This document shows positions 11,201-21,568 of a stretch of DNA of 62,774 nucleotides, piece by piece; position 1 is the stretch's first letter; every line of letters starts with the position of its first letter. Below the pieces are notes generated by a model, which worked only from the letters and a program-made list of their open reading frames with translations, was not told the DNA's origin and ran no database searches. The stretch spans positions 1 through 62,774 of the forward strand of contig VXIS01000286.1 in the NCBI GenBank assembly GCA_008704415.1, given 5' to 3'. Made by a program: the position numbers and the translations under genes. Origin of the DNA: Sphaerosporella brunnea. Lineage: Eukaryota; Ascomycota; Pezizomycetes; Pezizales; Pyronemataceae.

Positions 11201-11750
11201 CGAAGCCCGTTCCCACCCGCAATTCCTCCATGCTAGTGCCCGTCTTCAGCCCTCTTGACGGCGTCACCTTGTAAACCTTCTGCCTTCCACCAAAGAGCAC
11301 ATTTCCCTCTCCCTGCCTCCCACGATTCATGACGCTGCCGTCCTCGGACGGCCTGCTCTCCTCCGACTTAGCAGTAAGCCTGTCGTGTGCAGACACGATG
11401 GATCCATGCAGAGAAGCGGTTTCGGCGATATCACTCAATCCAGCGAAGCGTGGGGGAGCGCATGCATCCGCTTCTGAACTCGGACCTGCAGCTTCTCTCG
11501 CCGCTGCCGCCGCCAAGGCATCTTGCTCCGCCTTCAGGATGCTGAATCGCTGAGCAAGGTTCGGCATCAACAGCGACGTCCGGAAGTCGTCAGACGAGGG
11601 AAGCGCATCCTCAAGCACGTTTACTTTCGGTGGCTCCGCAGGCGCCGGCTTATCCCAGGCGAAGAATCCGCTTTTCGAAACTGGCGGCAGCGGTGGGACA
11701 TCCGCCTCCTCGCCTTTGGTTTTCGACTTCTTGTTGCGAAGGCGATGCAT
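8253..11750 (-). CDS. Large disordered protein conserved in ascomycetes (1165 aa)
   Basis: One uninterrupted frame of 1165 codons with no intron. The N-terminus has a basic patch (MHRLRNKKSKTKGEE) followed by ALPSSDDFRTSLLMPNLAQR and GEGNVLFGGRQKVYKV. I recall these two blocks as the conserved signature of an uncharacterised family found across filamentous ascomycetes. The rest is Ser/Pro/Thr/Arg-rich with many SPxx-type sites, a charged segment WEQQLAFRRQIVQQNLRNQE that could be a short helix, and another basic block near the end (SSRKRTNTLFAAF). No enzyme domain was seen. Composition suggests a phosphorylated scaffold or regulatory protein, which is inference. Other-strand frames up to 258 codons over this gene are shadows of it. 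Confidence 0.75.
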   Translation of the reverse strand: MHRLRNKKSKTKGEEADVPPLPPVSKSGFFAWDKPAPAEPPKVNVLEDALPSSDDFRTSLLMPNLAQRFSILKAEQDALAAAAAREAAGPSSEADACAPPRFAGLSDIAETASLHGSIVSAHDRLTAKSEESRPSEDGSVMNRGRQGEGNVLFGGRQKVYKVTPSRGLKTGTSMEELRVGTGFGRAVCQNDLPSPVYRRKSRDDDAESRNEDLGEPNRNRYTSSSTNSTPTTMTRISTAATSITSQPGASVSAASSPTGTMATGKVRRPLYEQALDQQMQDQQSSALSRLERLASLRTTSSPPGTPSPQRSLSLASTTSRSAMPWAAKISPDIAAEDSQQDTEKAPTSAGLDGFDFGLNARQQPLGPPVAVKDEALAQGPFSPGMLRSNGARQRTPERPVSPVLQRSASHGVGRQLSVRTSSSDLDTRSAFLASNSNSERSSFESERLRNSHESERRFLDAHGNTRKNAIIRVSSYRDSSSESLSVPGSPRSVASRASSDQLSSGLLNTLKPIKNPELTPTSPRFSANIYSAADDSPTLPPGQGLSLLVRQHLRSGSDSSSMYAPSTYTRISRVSRYGVAASITNVGLEPRASGGSAGNIWQYEDLNPDDSDEPVSPTSIYHPNGYPTSPPTGKSLQDRPSLPEIPLEYRTPGNSEPIRRSEDSNTRGDEDWDAPARGRRRAESRAGTEFGENSRPGTRAPSPERSLSRAGGRDSQDWEQQLAFRRQIVQQNLRNQEKIASQQDDHGKDSPTKGLSGGAFGLKSRGRSDTGRSSIIPRSDSGDRVGNGRPEIRHNTGTGKGARGPQRPPLVTHHTFGGTSRSADPLSPSSQRSRNSPPRVRRNPSHEQMGGRGQPMGWQDDWGSPPQGRSQPSAPRTGPLPPVPDGRPGPAGIFKDDLSRAMMTGQSIITDIPSRERSRTNVTEHPMENVRSTFEDEDHRPSAFRRTRGNSLLGGLKQKTTADITPLPTITTSNLGPPMSAGSGATTPASARSPSMVLQQIQSANSTLVPAKKRAVNKFEISEPKLITKTSQMSLVDLPTPRESPDLYPQPPKTSSGASIKTSSGASIKSSRKRTNTLFAAFSRHTSSSSSSADDMPPMPTSMPGTPSEDAVHGHKKIGKLRKSASDGGNLASRARVHEAAHMREPMPAMPLGPAFKKGVNGGMI

Positions 11751-13806
11751 GGTCTAGAATATCGAGTCGAAATGTGGAGGATGTAGCGGCAAAAACGATG
11801 GTTTTCAGGCGCACAACGCGGGATGTCGAACGAGCGAGGGACCGGGGATGTACGCAAATGGACCCTGCTGGCAGATTGTCAGACTTTGGCGTAGACCGAC
11901 TTTTTCCGCGCCTTGCACCGAAAGTAAGTCAGACTGTTTCTGCCAAACAAAGCCGAATGCGCCCCCTTGCAGGTGGTGGTGGTGGTGGTGGTGGTGGTGG
12001 TGGTGGTGTTCCAGTCGTGTGAGCTTACAATGATCGAGTTTTTTGTCAGGAGGAGAGACGGCTCCACGAGATTGAAAGGGAATGCGGTAGCGATCTGAAG
12101 AAACTGCGTCAGTGGACTCAGAGAAAAGGTGATGGCCCGCAGCTGTTGCGCTGCAGCTACGCCAGCTGGGCCAAGCATCGCCGCCGCCCCATGCACGAAC
12201 GGGAACCAACCAAGCAACCAGAAAAAACAAAAAACAGGCGTCCAGAAAGCAGAAATATAAACCGAGCGACGCGTTGCAGCTGGGGGTCGAGCACGAAAAA
12301 TACCGGCGCGCTCTGAAAGCGGAGGTACAAGTTGATAGGAAGGTTGTATTTGTATTCTACGGGAGTGGTGGAGCTGAGAAGAGGAGAACCACGGAGGCGG
12401 GCTGGCCGTCAAAGCGCAGGCAAAAGGAGTGAGTGGCTACTTAGCAGCTAGCAGCGAGCAGGCAAGCAGACGGAGCAAAAAATCACGGCCAGCGAAGGAA
12501 TGACGAGAGCGATAGGTTTAGCGACAAATGCGCAGTGCTTGGATATTTGCTATTCGCTGTTTGGGATCGAAAAGATATTCTACGCGATTGTTGCGTGTAT
12601 CGTGGCCGTGGCCGTCTCTGCAGAGTTCGGGTTCTTCTCGTCGACCGGCTGCGTTCACGCAGATAGACGAAGGGCCGTCGAAAGAGTGTGGGGGGGGGGT
12701 GTGTGTGTTGTGGCGGACGGACGGGAAGGAGCGACTGGCGACTGGCGGCGACCTGGGCGGGAACGACGAAAGGGAAAAGGCGCGGGGAGACGACAAATGA
12801 AATATCCTCCGGATGCCCAAGTCACTCACTCCACGCGAAAGGAAAGGAGAAAAAAAAAAAAGATTGCTAGTCTTGGTCGATTCGGTGATGTGGCTTGCGG
12901 ATGGCATGGCGACTGCCGCACGCAAGGGCAATCGCAAAGCGCAGGGCCTGCAAGGACGAGATGGCCAGGGGTTGCTGGAGCGGGCGGGGGTCGCGCTATG
13001 CGGTGGTGGCCGTGGGCGACAATATCGACACAGCCGCGCCATTTGGTTGGTGCTTGGGCTGTGGGGATGCCCCCTCCACGGCTCTCAGGGGCAGCAGCAC
13101 TCTACGCAAAGCCGCCGGGTCGTGAAGCAGACAGATAGCGCTGGACGGCCAATCGAAAATCCCCAACGCTGCCGGAGATTGCGATGGCGAAGAATGATCA
13201 CCCGCAACCAGCAATTGCGGTGCAGGGGTTGTGGGCGAGCAGAGCTGGCGGCGGAGGAGGCGGGAGCTCGAGCGAGAAAGAAAGAAAGCAAGAAAGAAGG
13301 AGGGCCCCTGAAACGAGCATATCTCGCCTCAGCGGCTTTCTTTGAGCTGGAAACAGCACCGATTGCGCCGGCGTGGACGCAATCACCACACGAAGCACAT
13401 CGGGAACGTCCCTATGTACCTGCGACGTCGTTGTGCGACGTGCGCCTCTTCGAACGAACGCAACACATGCCAAATGCCACTGCGCTGTTGATTTTCATCT
13501 CGGCTCCGCCCAACAATCGAGCGACACGGTGATCGTTGATCACTCGTGATCGATGGCTGCTTCCCTTTCGCCCGCATCCCATCCACCTCCGCGGTATGTA
13601 TCGACAGCCCGACGTCCGAGCATCACCGCGCCCCCTCGCTCCCTGACTGAGATTGCTCGACCGGGGTGGGGGCGAAGCAATCTATCTCCATCTCTCTCCA
13701 AGACACCAGACCGAGTTGCACCGACAACAACCGAGCGAAACGCAATTCCATCATCGGTGACATCTCCAACTCTCACGCTGAAACCCCGCCAATTCCACCC
13801 GCCACG
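11751..13806. other. Long intergenic/divergent promoter region
   Basis: About 2 kb lies between the minus-strand 1165-aa gene and a possible plus-strand gene at 13807. It contains the (GGT)12 microsatellite at 11972, purine-rich tracts, and a CT-rich leader (13675-13806) in front of the 13807 ATG. None of the overlapping frames resembles a known protein. Confidence 0.45.
11972..12008 (+). repeat. (GGT)12 microsatellite
   Basis: Twelve consecutive GGT units plus one G lie about 220 bases upstream of the 1165-aa gene's start codon. The antisense strand carries the same array as ACC repeats, so it could lie in that gene's 5' UTR or promoter and be length-polymorphic. Confidence 0.9.
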
Positions 13807-14067
13807 ATGGGCTGCTGCCTCAGCCGTTCGTCGCAGGGGCTGACGAACCTGCCGCTCGAAGCTTCTGAAACCGCGCTAGAGCCTGGGTGGTGGCCCGGTG
13901 TGGGGATGCAATGCAGATCTCATCACGTCCCTGGCTCGCTCTCCCACAGACCAGAATCGCGGCCCTCGTCGAAACGAGTCGGTCGACGTGAAAACACTGC
14001 GTCCGCAGAAAGCATTGGTGTTGCCGGCAGGAGGGAAGGAAGGGCAGAGCGACGCTTCGAAGGTTGA
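13807..14067 (+). CDS. Possible first exon starting MGCCLSRSS (N-myristoylation type)
   Basis: An ATG in strong context (CCACGATGGGC) after a CT-rich leader opens a frame starting MGCCLSRSSQGLTNLP. Gly2 followed by Cys3-Cys4 is a classic myristoylation plus palmitoylation signal. I remember the start MGCC.SRS from the fungal ubiquitin-domain (DC-UbP/UBTD-like) proteins. The remaining frame to 14067 (87 codons) does not look conserved; a GT donor near 13890 could end a short first exon. I could not find the expected ubiquitin-like domain downstream, where MITE DNA begins, so this may be a lone first exon, a truncated gene or chance. Confidence 0.3.
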   Translation: MGCCLSRSSQGLTNLPLEASETALEPGWWPGVGMQCRSHHVPGSLSHRPESRPSSKRVGRRENTASAESIGVAGRREGRAERRFEG

Positions 14068-14729
14068 CGCTGCGACCAAAAAAATAATTTCTTGGCGACA
14101 ACGCACTTATGCAAGGTACCGATCAATCAGGATAAGCGAGCGGTAGTTCCCAGCCACGCAGGCATGCGCAGGAGATGAAGCCACACACGCAGCACACACG
14201 CAAAAACACGGGAGCATCCAGCCGTCTCTGCACACCGAACGAACGAACCATCAACATCACCGATTGCGAAAAGTCTCGATTGTCGTTTCTTTCCCGCGGC
14301 GCGCGGGAGATTATTTTCCCCGCGTGCGCGTGCTGTCCCTGCATCAACACCGATCGCGAATACAGCCAGCTTTTTGTTTCAGGTTTCGCCCTACAAAGAC
14401 AACTTATGCCCCATGTATATGAGGTGTGTAGATCCATAACGCAGTCCGCTATGATGCGCAACTAGCGACTAGCAACTATGCACGAAACGCCGGTCCAGAG
14501 CCAAGAGCAGATCAAGAAGAATCTTCCACGGCGAATCCGAAATCTATGGTACGTGGACTTTACCGGTGAGTGAGGTAGGTGAGAAAGCATGCAAGCAAGG
14601 AAGGAAGGAAGGAGGAAGGCTATGGGCCCGAGCGTCGGATTTGAATGCACATATGTGAAAGAAACAACACCCTGCGAGGGATGATGATGTTGAAACGCTA
14701 CATAGTATGGACTATCCCCCGCAGTGGTG
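14068..14729. other. Intergenic, no gene seen
   Basis: No recognisable coding exon was found although this is where downstream exons of the 13807 gene would be expected. Confidence 0.35.
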
Positions 14730-14822
14730 AAAGTGCTGGATCGCGCAACAACCGATGAAAGTGGTGGTAACTATTCTGACTAATCCACACTATTTCACGG
14801 TTGTTGCGCAATCTAGCACTTT
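14730..14822. mobile_element. Short hairpin MITE (93 bp)
   Basis: Arms of 25 bases at 14730-14754 (AAAGTGCTGGATCGCGCAAC...) and 14798-14822 are inverted repeats with two mismatches, both C:G to T:A changes in the right arm. The central 43 bases are unrelated. No clear target duplication could be assigned. Confidence 0.6.
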
Positions 14823-16603
14823 GGTTCATGAGCGATCACTCACCTACTCATCGTGCCGTGGCCGAGGGGATTGAGGATTTCCTATCTAGTAATTACCTTG
14901 CTCACTTCGCTACACAGTACTAGTAGAGTAAAAGTAAACACTTGTCTGTCGGGGGCGGAAGGAGCCAGCATCACGCTCGATCACTCGCGTCCACGAGTGC
15001 TTCGGGGGCTTCGCCTTGGAAGCGTCACGCAGACCCCATATATGAACCTGATTGCATGCGCAGTCAGCACAGCGGAACGTCTTCGGTAGTAACATATCTA
15101 CGTACCAACAAGCCCCACCCATTTTGAGGCATGCATGATACATAACCAGCAACATCCACACCACCAAGCTGCTGAAGCCTCAGCTCGAAACGTGCAGCCA
15201 TCCAGTCAAGCTTTGGCTCATCTATCTATCTATCAGCCTTACGGCGATGTTCTGTAGGAACTCACGGACCCAAGGCGGGTGCACAGGCCGGCACCCATCT
15301 TTTTCTTTTCTCTACGAGCAGTACGCATACATGAGATAGATTTCGAGCACAAACTCTCCTGCCAGCGAGCGATCAAGCAAGTAAGCAAGCAAGCGCCTCC
15401 GGAAACCACACGAGCTCAGGGCGCGGGCCGAACAACCGGGATGGAAAACCCCACCCGGCCTGTCACCGTCGAAGGGGGCTTTGCGCGGGCAAAGAGCGCG
15501 GCGAGAGCAGCCGGGGAAAGAGCTGGAGAAGAAGAAGCCCGGGATCCGTCGAGCCCTGTCAGGCTTCGCTTCGCGCAACCGTTTGAGTGCCCTGGACTGT
15601 TCGTGCTCTCACTTTCTCACTCCGTCCATAAGTATGAGTTTCTGCCATCGCCGACGATGCGGGGAACAAACGGGCTCGAACACCCCCCCCCCCCCAAAAA
15701 AAAAAAAAACAACAGGTGGACCATCGTCAAGAATGCCAAAGAGAGTGCGCGCTGAGGGTTACCGACATACGTGTGGTCTGGTGTGTGTGTGTGTGTGCGC
15801 AGGATGACTAAGTTCTCACCTCGATGCTCAATGGCAACGAGTTGAAGACTATCGAGTTTGGCAGTGCCAAAAGGCCCTGGTGCGGCTGTCACCGATGAGG
15901 ATTTCCGACGAGTGGACGGTTGCTCTCAATGCCATCATGTCCGCTTTTTTCTCCGCACCAGGAGTTTATCGCGCGGATTGGCGGATCCAATGCCCCCGCA
16001 TGCCGGAATCGCTGGGCGGCTTTTGTCCGCCGCGTTGGATACGTCGATGTGAACGGCGAAAAAAAAAACAAACAAACAAACAAGTGCTCCCCGACCCCAT
16101 ATATATACTTGAGAGCTAGGGCACTTGGTGACGGACTGGACACTAGCCAGCTCGAATCAATCCTCCAAGGTCAGCTCGAGCTGGCTCGTCTCGTAGAGGC
16201 AGAGCGTCCGAGCTTTGTTCCGCTTTGCCACACTTTAAGCTGGCAGACTGTGTTAATTCTAGGTAATAGTATTCAACGTATCGAAGAATGTCGACCGTAT
16301 GATGACTGGCTTCAATTCCTCGGCGCTCACTGTCTAGGAGTGATTCCTGATGGGTATCTGTGACCTCCACTGTTAATCTTGCCCGTATCCTCCTTGCTTA
16401 ACCTTCCACGTTCCCAATGCTCCAATCATCCTGCCCCCAACCAGCTATTGAGCAACAAGCAAGCCTGTTTGTCGTTTTGGTAATAAGATCTCCAGCTGGA
16501 GAGAGAGATGGTAGCGAGCATTCAGTGAGTATACCCCAGCTTTTTAAAACAAGCAGCACGATTATCCGGGGCATCCATCGATTCGTGTTCCATTGGTGGA
16601 AGG
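14823..16603. other. Repeat-rich intergenic DNA
   Basis: Contains a (GT)n run at 15781-15796, C-run/A-run junction near 15687-15708, and from about 16125 a degenerate GAGCTGGCTCG-type sequence that recurs inverted at about 17010-17125. No gene was supported. Confidence 0.4.
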
Positions 16604-16928
16604 TACCGTATTATCCCGGTAATAACGCAATCGCACAGACGCCGAAGTATACTGACTGACACGTACCGTTCAGCGGGCAGTGAAGCTGTGCGAGAGCGAC
16701 GTGCTCGACCAGTGGTGGTCAGTAAAACCTTAAGCAGAGCGGGGAGAGAGATGGAGACCGCGGCGACAGCCTGAGCGCTCCAGCGTCTTCGTCGCATTGA
16801 CGTCTTTTGACTTTCTCACGTCGCGTCTTCGCGCGTCGAAACACTTCCCGTTGCCCGCTGAACCGGTACGTACGTGTCGGCATACTTCGGCGTCTGTGCG
16901 ATTGCGTTATTACCGGGATAATACGGTA
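16604..16928. mobile_element. TA-flanked MITE with ~76-bp terminal inverted repeats
   Basis: The left arm starts TACCGTATTATCCCGGTAAT and the right arm ends ATTACCGGGATAATACGGTA. The inverted match extends about 76 bases inward (16604-16680 against 16853-16928) with a few differences. The ends fit a TA target duplication around CCGTATTA termini, as in Tc1/mariner elements. The 170-base middle has no transposase frame, so it is non-autonomous. Confidence 0.85.
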
Positions 16929-19162
16929 TTGGAGTTGCAAGCAACTATTTGTTTTTTTCGTTGTACGTTGTACAACAACTCGCTATGATTTTCATTCCCG
17001 TCAACCCCTCCCCATCCAAAACTCGAGCTGGCGCGAGCCGATCCTCAACCCCAGCTCGGCTCTTGGAGGACAAAGGATCGAATCGGCTCGTCTCGTCAGC
17101 TGGCTCGGCTCGTGTCCATCACTAAGGACACCGGGAACCGTAATACACCCTGCAGGTTGACACGATGACATACGTAGTTTTTTTTTTTTTTTTTTTTTAA
17201 GTCCTGCGCGGGAAGATTTGGTACTGGCGGGGGGGGGTGTTGCGAGGATCTTCAAAAACGCCTTGATCCGTATTGGCCGGGACAAATCGGCTGCCGCTGG
17301 GGCGGGCACGCTTCCTCGAGGGCCGCGGAAAATAGCTGTTGTGCAAAGTTTTCGTGCCGCCGCGCGGGTCGATGTGCTGATTGCCTTTGATTCCGGCTTC
17401 CCTTTGTCAATGTCTGAGGGTAAGAAGAACCTTGAGAAATCGGGAGTTAAAACGATTGAACTGACTTGGACTTTCGCTCGCGCTTCTGTATTCTGTAGGC
17501 ACAATACTGTTGAACAGACCCTGGTGGCTGGGTGCAATGCCGGAACTGACACACAGCGGCGCGGGAGAAGTGAAAGTTGTTCCGCATGCCCAAACCCATA
17601 AAACGGGGCGTTAACCATCGAACCAAGAAAGCCTTTGACAGCAAGCAATTACTGCCAACGAAGACAATGGCGATGATCAAGTCAAGACTCAACTGGTCGA
17701 AGCAGGGTGTAAGACCCTTCCGAGAACTGCGAAGTGAAGATCCCGATTCCGGAGACATTACAGTCGGTTCCGAGACGCGCGACTGCAACCTTGTCCAGCG
17801 CGCGCGTGGTGGGACGGCATCTACCAGGACGCCGAAAACGGCGCTGCACGCAGTGCGCTGGAAATAAGTGTAACGGCCGATCCATGCACCCGCAGCGCGG
17901 GTCGGGGTTGTCACTGATATGTCGGCGGTTGAAGATCCAAGAAGGGTAGCCGATATTTGGAAGGCCCTGATGGGGAGGAAGCTTGATGTCCGCCAAGGAA
18001 TGGTAGGTCTCTCCCACCCCGATCAAGGTGCTGATCTCGGGGGATGTGTTTTTCAAGGAGGGATGGATGGCGTGGGTTGGGTCGGCAATATGAAGCAGGC
18101 GGACATCGCTGAATGCAAGAGCGGTAGATCAGATCGTCTGATTTTCTAATAGGCGCGGGCAGCACGGAGTGCTCCTAAGCGTCGTTGCCGCGGTGGGTGC
18201 TACGTGCGGCTAATTAACCGCAGTAGTTGAAGTGAAAGGCCGGCCAGCTATCTAAAGACCATCACCGCAACGAAATTCCCAGAGGGAACTGGTGTGTGTT
18301 ACTACGACGACGATGGAGGAATTGTGGTGACTAGAAAGTACAAAGTGCAGCGTGAACTAGGCTAACCCATCGGTGTTTTTGAACTCCCCACGAGCACTGT
18401 AACTTGCATCTGCGTGGCGGTTATCAGATGTGATCACTGGCCATGATCATCTCGGCCACGGCCGTTGGCCCGTGACAGATGTACGAAGGCTGTGATGGGT
18501 TTCCGAAGCACTACCAAAGTTGGGGCCTGGCCCGACGAGGGTATATAATGTGTTTGCTGTGCTCTTCATGCGTAGCCCTTGCGTCACCTCATGTATTTCT
18601 CCCCGCGTCCTCGTCACGAATCTCCTTGGTGCGACATTTACCCGGTGCGGTTTCCTTGGTTCCATTTCCTTAGAGGACTAGTAGGCTATATGAAACAAAA
18701 CAAAACAAACTGGCCATGATCACTTGAGTACGTGTGTCACACGGGAAGTGCGGGGAACAACACAACCCCGCACCCACGTGACAGAACATGTTTGGGAGCC
18801 GGAAAGCGGTCCCAACAAAAGGACGGTGCCTGCAAACATCCAATGTACATGTTTCTTCGATAAGTTAGCTCGGGTCTGCCAGCTGTGTGTACTCGGGTAC
18901 AGCGTTAAGTCGGGTGCTCCCTGAACAAACAGCAACTGGCAACGCCACTACGATTGTTGCTAGAACTTTGTGAAGCTGGGGGTGGCATTGTAGGCCTCCC
19001 TAGAGCCTTTTTGAGTGTTTTGAAGAAAAAATACCAACTTCTTCGTGAACGACAAAGGTCTTGGCATTGTTTGGTTGTATGGAGGAAAGAAGTCGGGTGC
19101 TCTTTGCATGTGTGTAACGGCACCCGAATTACCCTTGTACCCTAGTACAAGTACTCGTAGTC
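16929..19162. other. Gene-poor region with unplaced frames
   Basis: Minus-strand frames between 17001 and 18165 (for example the block containing GVGETYHSLADIKLPPHQG at about 18010-17950) look somewhat protein-like but match no family I recognise and do not join into a convincing spliced gene. A T-run lies at about 17178-17199. The rest shows nothing supportable. Confidence 0.35.
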
Positions 19163-19317
19163 AGCATTTAGAGCCAAAAAATGCGCCTGCAGCACGCGGC
19201 TGAAACTTACTTACTCGAAGGAGAAAAAAAAAATTGCGCTCAATCAAGGTTCAAATCACCAGGTCGGGAAAGTCTCGCGAGATCTCGCCCGCCCGCATTT
19301 TGTGGGTTTGAATGCCC
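19163..19317. mobile_element. Terminal-inverted-repeat element R1, copy A (diverged)
   Basis: Starts CAGCATTTAGAGCCAAAAAA and ends with a partly matching inverted sequence (TGGGTTTGAATGCCC). The interior GGCTGAAACTTA...CTCGAAGGAGAAA...GAAAGTCTCGCGAGATCTCG matches copy B at 20790-20924, so both derive from one short element. Confidence 0.55.
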
Positions 19318-20440
19318 GTACATGAACAACCCCTCTTTAATCTCTGCAGCGATATATTTGCAGCAGAAGTTGGGGGGGGGGGGTATGCAGCAGATGCGAT
19401 GCAAGTTTCATATGCGGAACGGTCAATTTTGAAATTTTTTCCCCGCATCTGGCTGGGCGGCCATGCACAAAAGCAAACCGGTAGATTCCCGGTTTTCAGC
19501 AACGCAGGTGCTTTGTGTGTCGGACGGAAGTGTGCCGGTTTCGCTCATGCAGCGCCTGACAAACAACTGCGAGCTCTCTGCCGGTGAAGGACGTATTTTC
19601 CCGCTGCGAGGATCGGAGCATGGATTGTTCCCCGGACTTGGCATCGGACACGAATTTCCAGATGCATACACCCAGTTGCTGATCGATACATCAGCCCGAC
19701 CAATGCTGAGGCAACTGCGGGGCCGCCGGCTGGGTTCAGCTTTCATTTGCAACAACCAGGCATCGGATGACCGAGACATCCCTTTAGCTTCGACAACTAC
19801 ATACTTCGACGGCGGCCGTTAGGCTCTGAATGGACGATTCAAAGGAGGCAAACGATGTGGATCGCGGACGCCCTTTCTCTCGGCCGAAGACGCAACTTTA
19901 GCTTTTTCGATAAGTGCATTTGCAAGTTTGCTGCCCCGCAGCAACGTTGACCTGCGCTAACCACCGCACTTGGGGGGATTATTGGAGGCCGTCCAGGACT
20001 CTGCCCGTGGCCGAGAGATAATGACCCCTGCCAGGACTACTCCGCGATCGGAGCTGTCGACGGTTCCATCCTCTGATGCAGTCGCGGGCCGTCATGACCC
20101 GCTGCGCCAAACGAGCAGATCCGGAAAAGGTACAGCCGCTCCGCCACCCCACGCCGATTGGCAGAACAGAAACAGCAGCTGAGCAATGGACACCCGAAGG
20201 CAGTCACGCTCACGAACGACTGCAGGCCGTATGTTTTATGGGTCAATGTCTCGGCTACACAATGGACTGATGAACGTCAAGGATCCTGTAGATTACCCAT
20301 CCGTAAGCTCCGATTCCCCGCTTGAATCGCTTTGTATTGGGGCGATGCAAGCCAAGTTCACTCACAAGTGTCTGGAGACCTTGGTGCACGCTTCCATAGC
20401 TAACACAATATCAATTGACCGCTTTCACATCCGCAGTAGG
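19318..20440. other. Intergenic, no gene seen
   Basis: Short frames in several directions without recognisable protein. It is probably decayed repeat DNA. Confidence 0.35.
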
Positions 20441-20670
20441 TGTCCGCCCGCCCAACAGGGAACGCAAAAGGTGAAAGCAAAAGGTCTTACTGTGGCGAAA
20501 ATGGTAGGAATCGTCAGCGGCTAACGCTGCAAAGACAAGCTTCACCAATCGCCGAGAATTTTGAGCGATGCCAAAACTGACAGATCACATCTCTGACTGC
20601 CAATATACCAGTAACAGTTTAAACCGATTGGCTGAGACCTTTCGCGTTCTCTTTTAGTGGGCGGACGGCC
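20441..20670. mobile_element. MITE family R2, copy 1
   Basis: The left end TGTCCGCCCGCCCAACAGGG and the right end (CTTTTAGTGGGCGGACGGCC) are inverted repeats of about 30 bases with mismatches; both continue into a GAACGC-AAAGGT word. The core (GCTGCAAAGACAAGCTTCAC ... GACAGATCACATCTCT) is shared with copy 2 at 21361-21568. Confidence 0.6.
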
Positions 20671-20789
20671 TCTATGATGGCAGTGCGGGGCACAAAACGA
20701 GATGGTCAGTCTGGATCATGACGGCCCTGCAAATCACTAGCGTATAGACACATGTAGTTAGCTGTCGGAAACCCTGCAGACTACCCGTG

Positions 20790-20924
20790 GCCGGCATTTG
20801 GAACCAAATTCACCAGCACCAAGTGGCTGAAACTTGCTCGAAGGAGAAATAATTGAGCTCAGTTAAGGTCGAGAAAGTCTCGCGAGATCTCGCCCATCCG
20901 CATTTTTTGGCTCTAAATGCCGGC
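20790..20924. mobile_element. Terminal-inverted-repeat element R1, copy B
   Basis: The ends GCCGGCATTTGGAACCAAA and TTTGGCTCTAAATGCCGGC are inverted repeats matching at 17 of 19 positions. The 135-bp element has no coding capacity. Partial matches occur at 19163-19317 and, inverted, at 55484-55562. Confidence 0.65.
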
Positions 20925-21360
20925 GACGAGTACAAACGATCCTGGTCAACAACGTTCAACGATCCGGAGTTTAATGCTGGCTATAGAGTACTTTATCATG
21001 CCGATCCAATTTATTTCCCATCCCAGCCGCACGTTAGGATTCCAACATGAAGGACATGGTGGCCAATCATCAACGCGAGATATCCAGGTGCTCCAGTAGT
21101 GCAGCATGTTTCGATAAACGGATTCGGCCCTTTGCAAGCGGCTCGATATTGAAGGTTCCGAGCCAACATTGCCAAGCAATGGAAAGTGGCCGGAGCCGTG
21201 GGTTTTGCAAGGTGCTTACTGAATTATAGCCTTGAAGAGGTATTTTTTTTAATTTTTTTTTTTTTGAAATCTATTTTCTACTACAACTTGTTGCCATCGC
21301 TGGCAGAGTTTTGTGCGTTGTCCAGCCGTTGTTGACCATGCGGATCGTTTCAATACAGAC

Positions 21361-21568
21361 TGTCCACCCACCCAAAATGGAACGCAAAAGGTCTTACCAT
21401 AACGGAAACGGTAGAAATCGTCAACACTGCAAGGGAAATCCTCGCCAATCACCGGGAATTTCGAGAGATGCCAAAGCTGACAGATCACATCTCTCAAGCT
21501 CAAGATGATCAAGATACCAGTAACAAGTTTAGACTTTCACCTTTCTCGTTCCCTTTCGGGTGCTTCTG
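21361..21568. mobile_element. MITE family R2, copy 2, in the glucan-lyase promoter
   Basis: Same ends and core as copy 1: it starts TGTCCACCCACCCAAAATGG, has the core GATGCCAAAGCTGACAGATC, and ends with CTCGTTCCCTTTCGGGTGC in inverted order. It lies about 250 bases before the TATA box of the glucan-lyase gene and could supply or disturb regulatory sites. Confidence 0.6.

Noticed and set aside
10165..11258. Plus-strand frames of 258 and 250 codons
   Set aside because: Antisense shadows of the 1165-residue minus-strand gene, without recognisable content.
13553..13843. 96-codon plus-strand frame upstream of the MGCC start
   Set aside because: Pro/Ser/Arg-rich translation of a CT-rich leader; the ATG at 13807 in another frame has better context and a meaningful N-terminus.
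15279..15807. Plus-strand frames of 158 and 108 codons
   Set aside because: They run through homopolymer and GT-repeat tracts and show no conserved motif.
17001..18165. Overlapping minus-strand frames of 84-215 codons
   Set aside because: No recognised family, poor splice continuity and an A-run encoding a lysine stretch; described only as unplaced frames.
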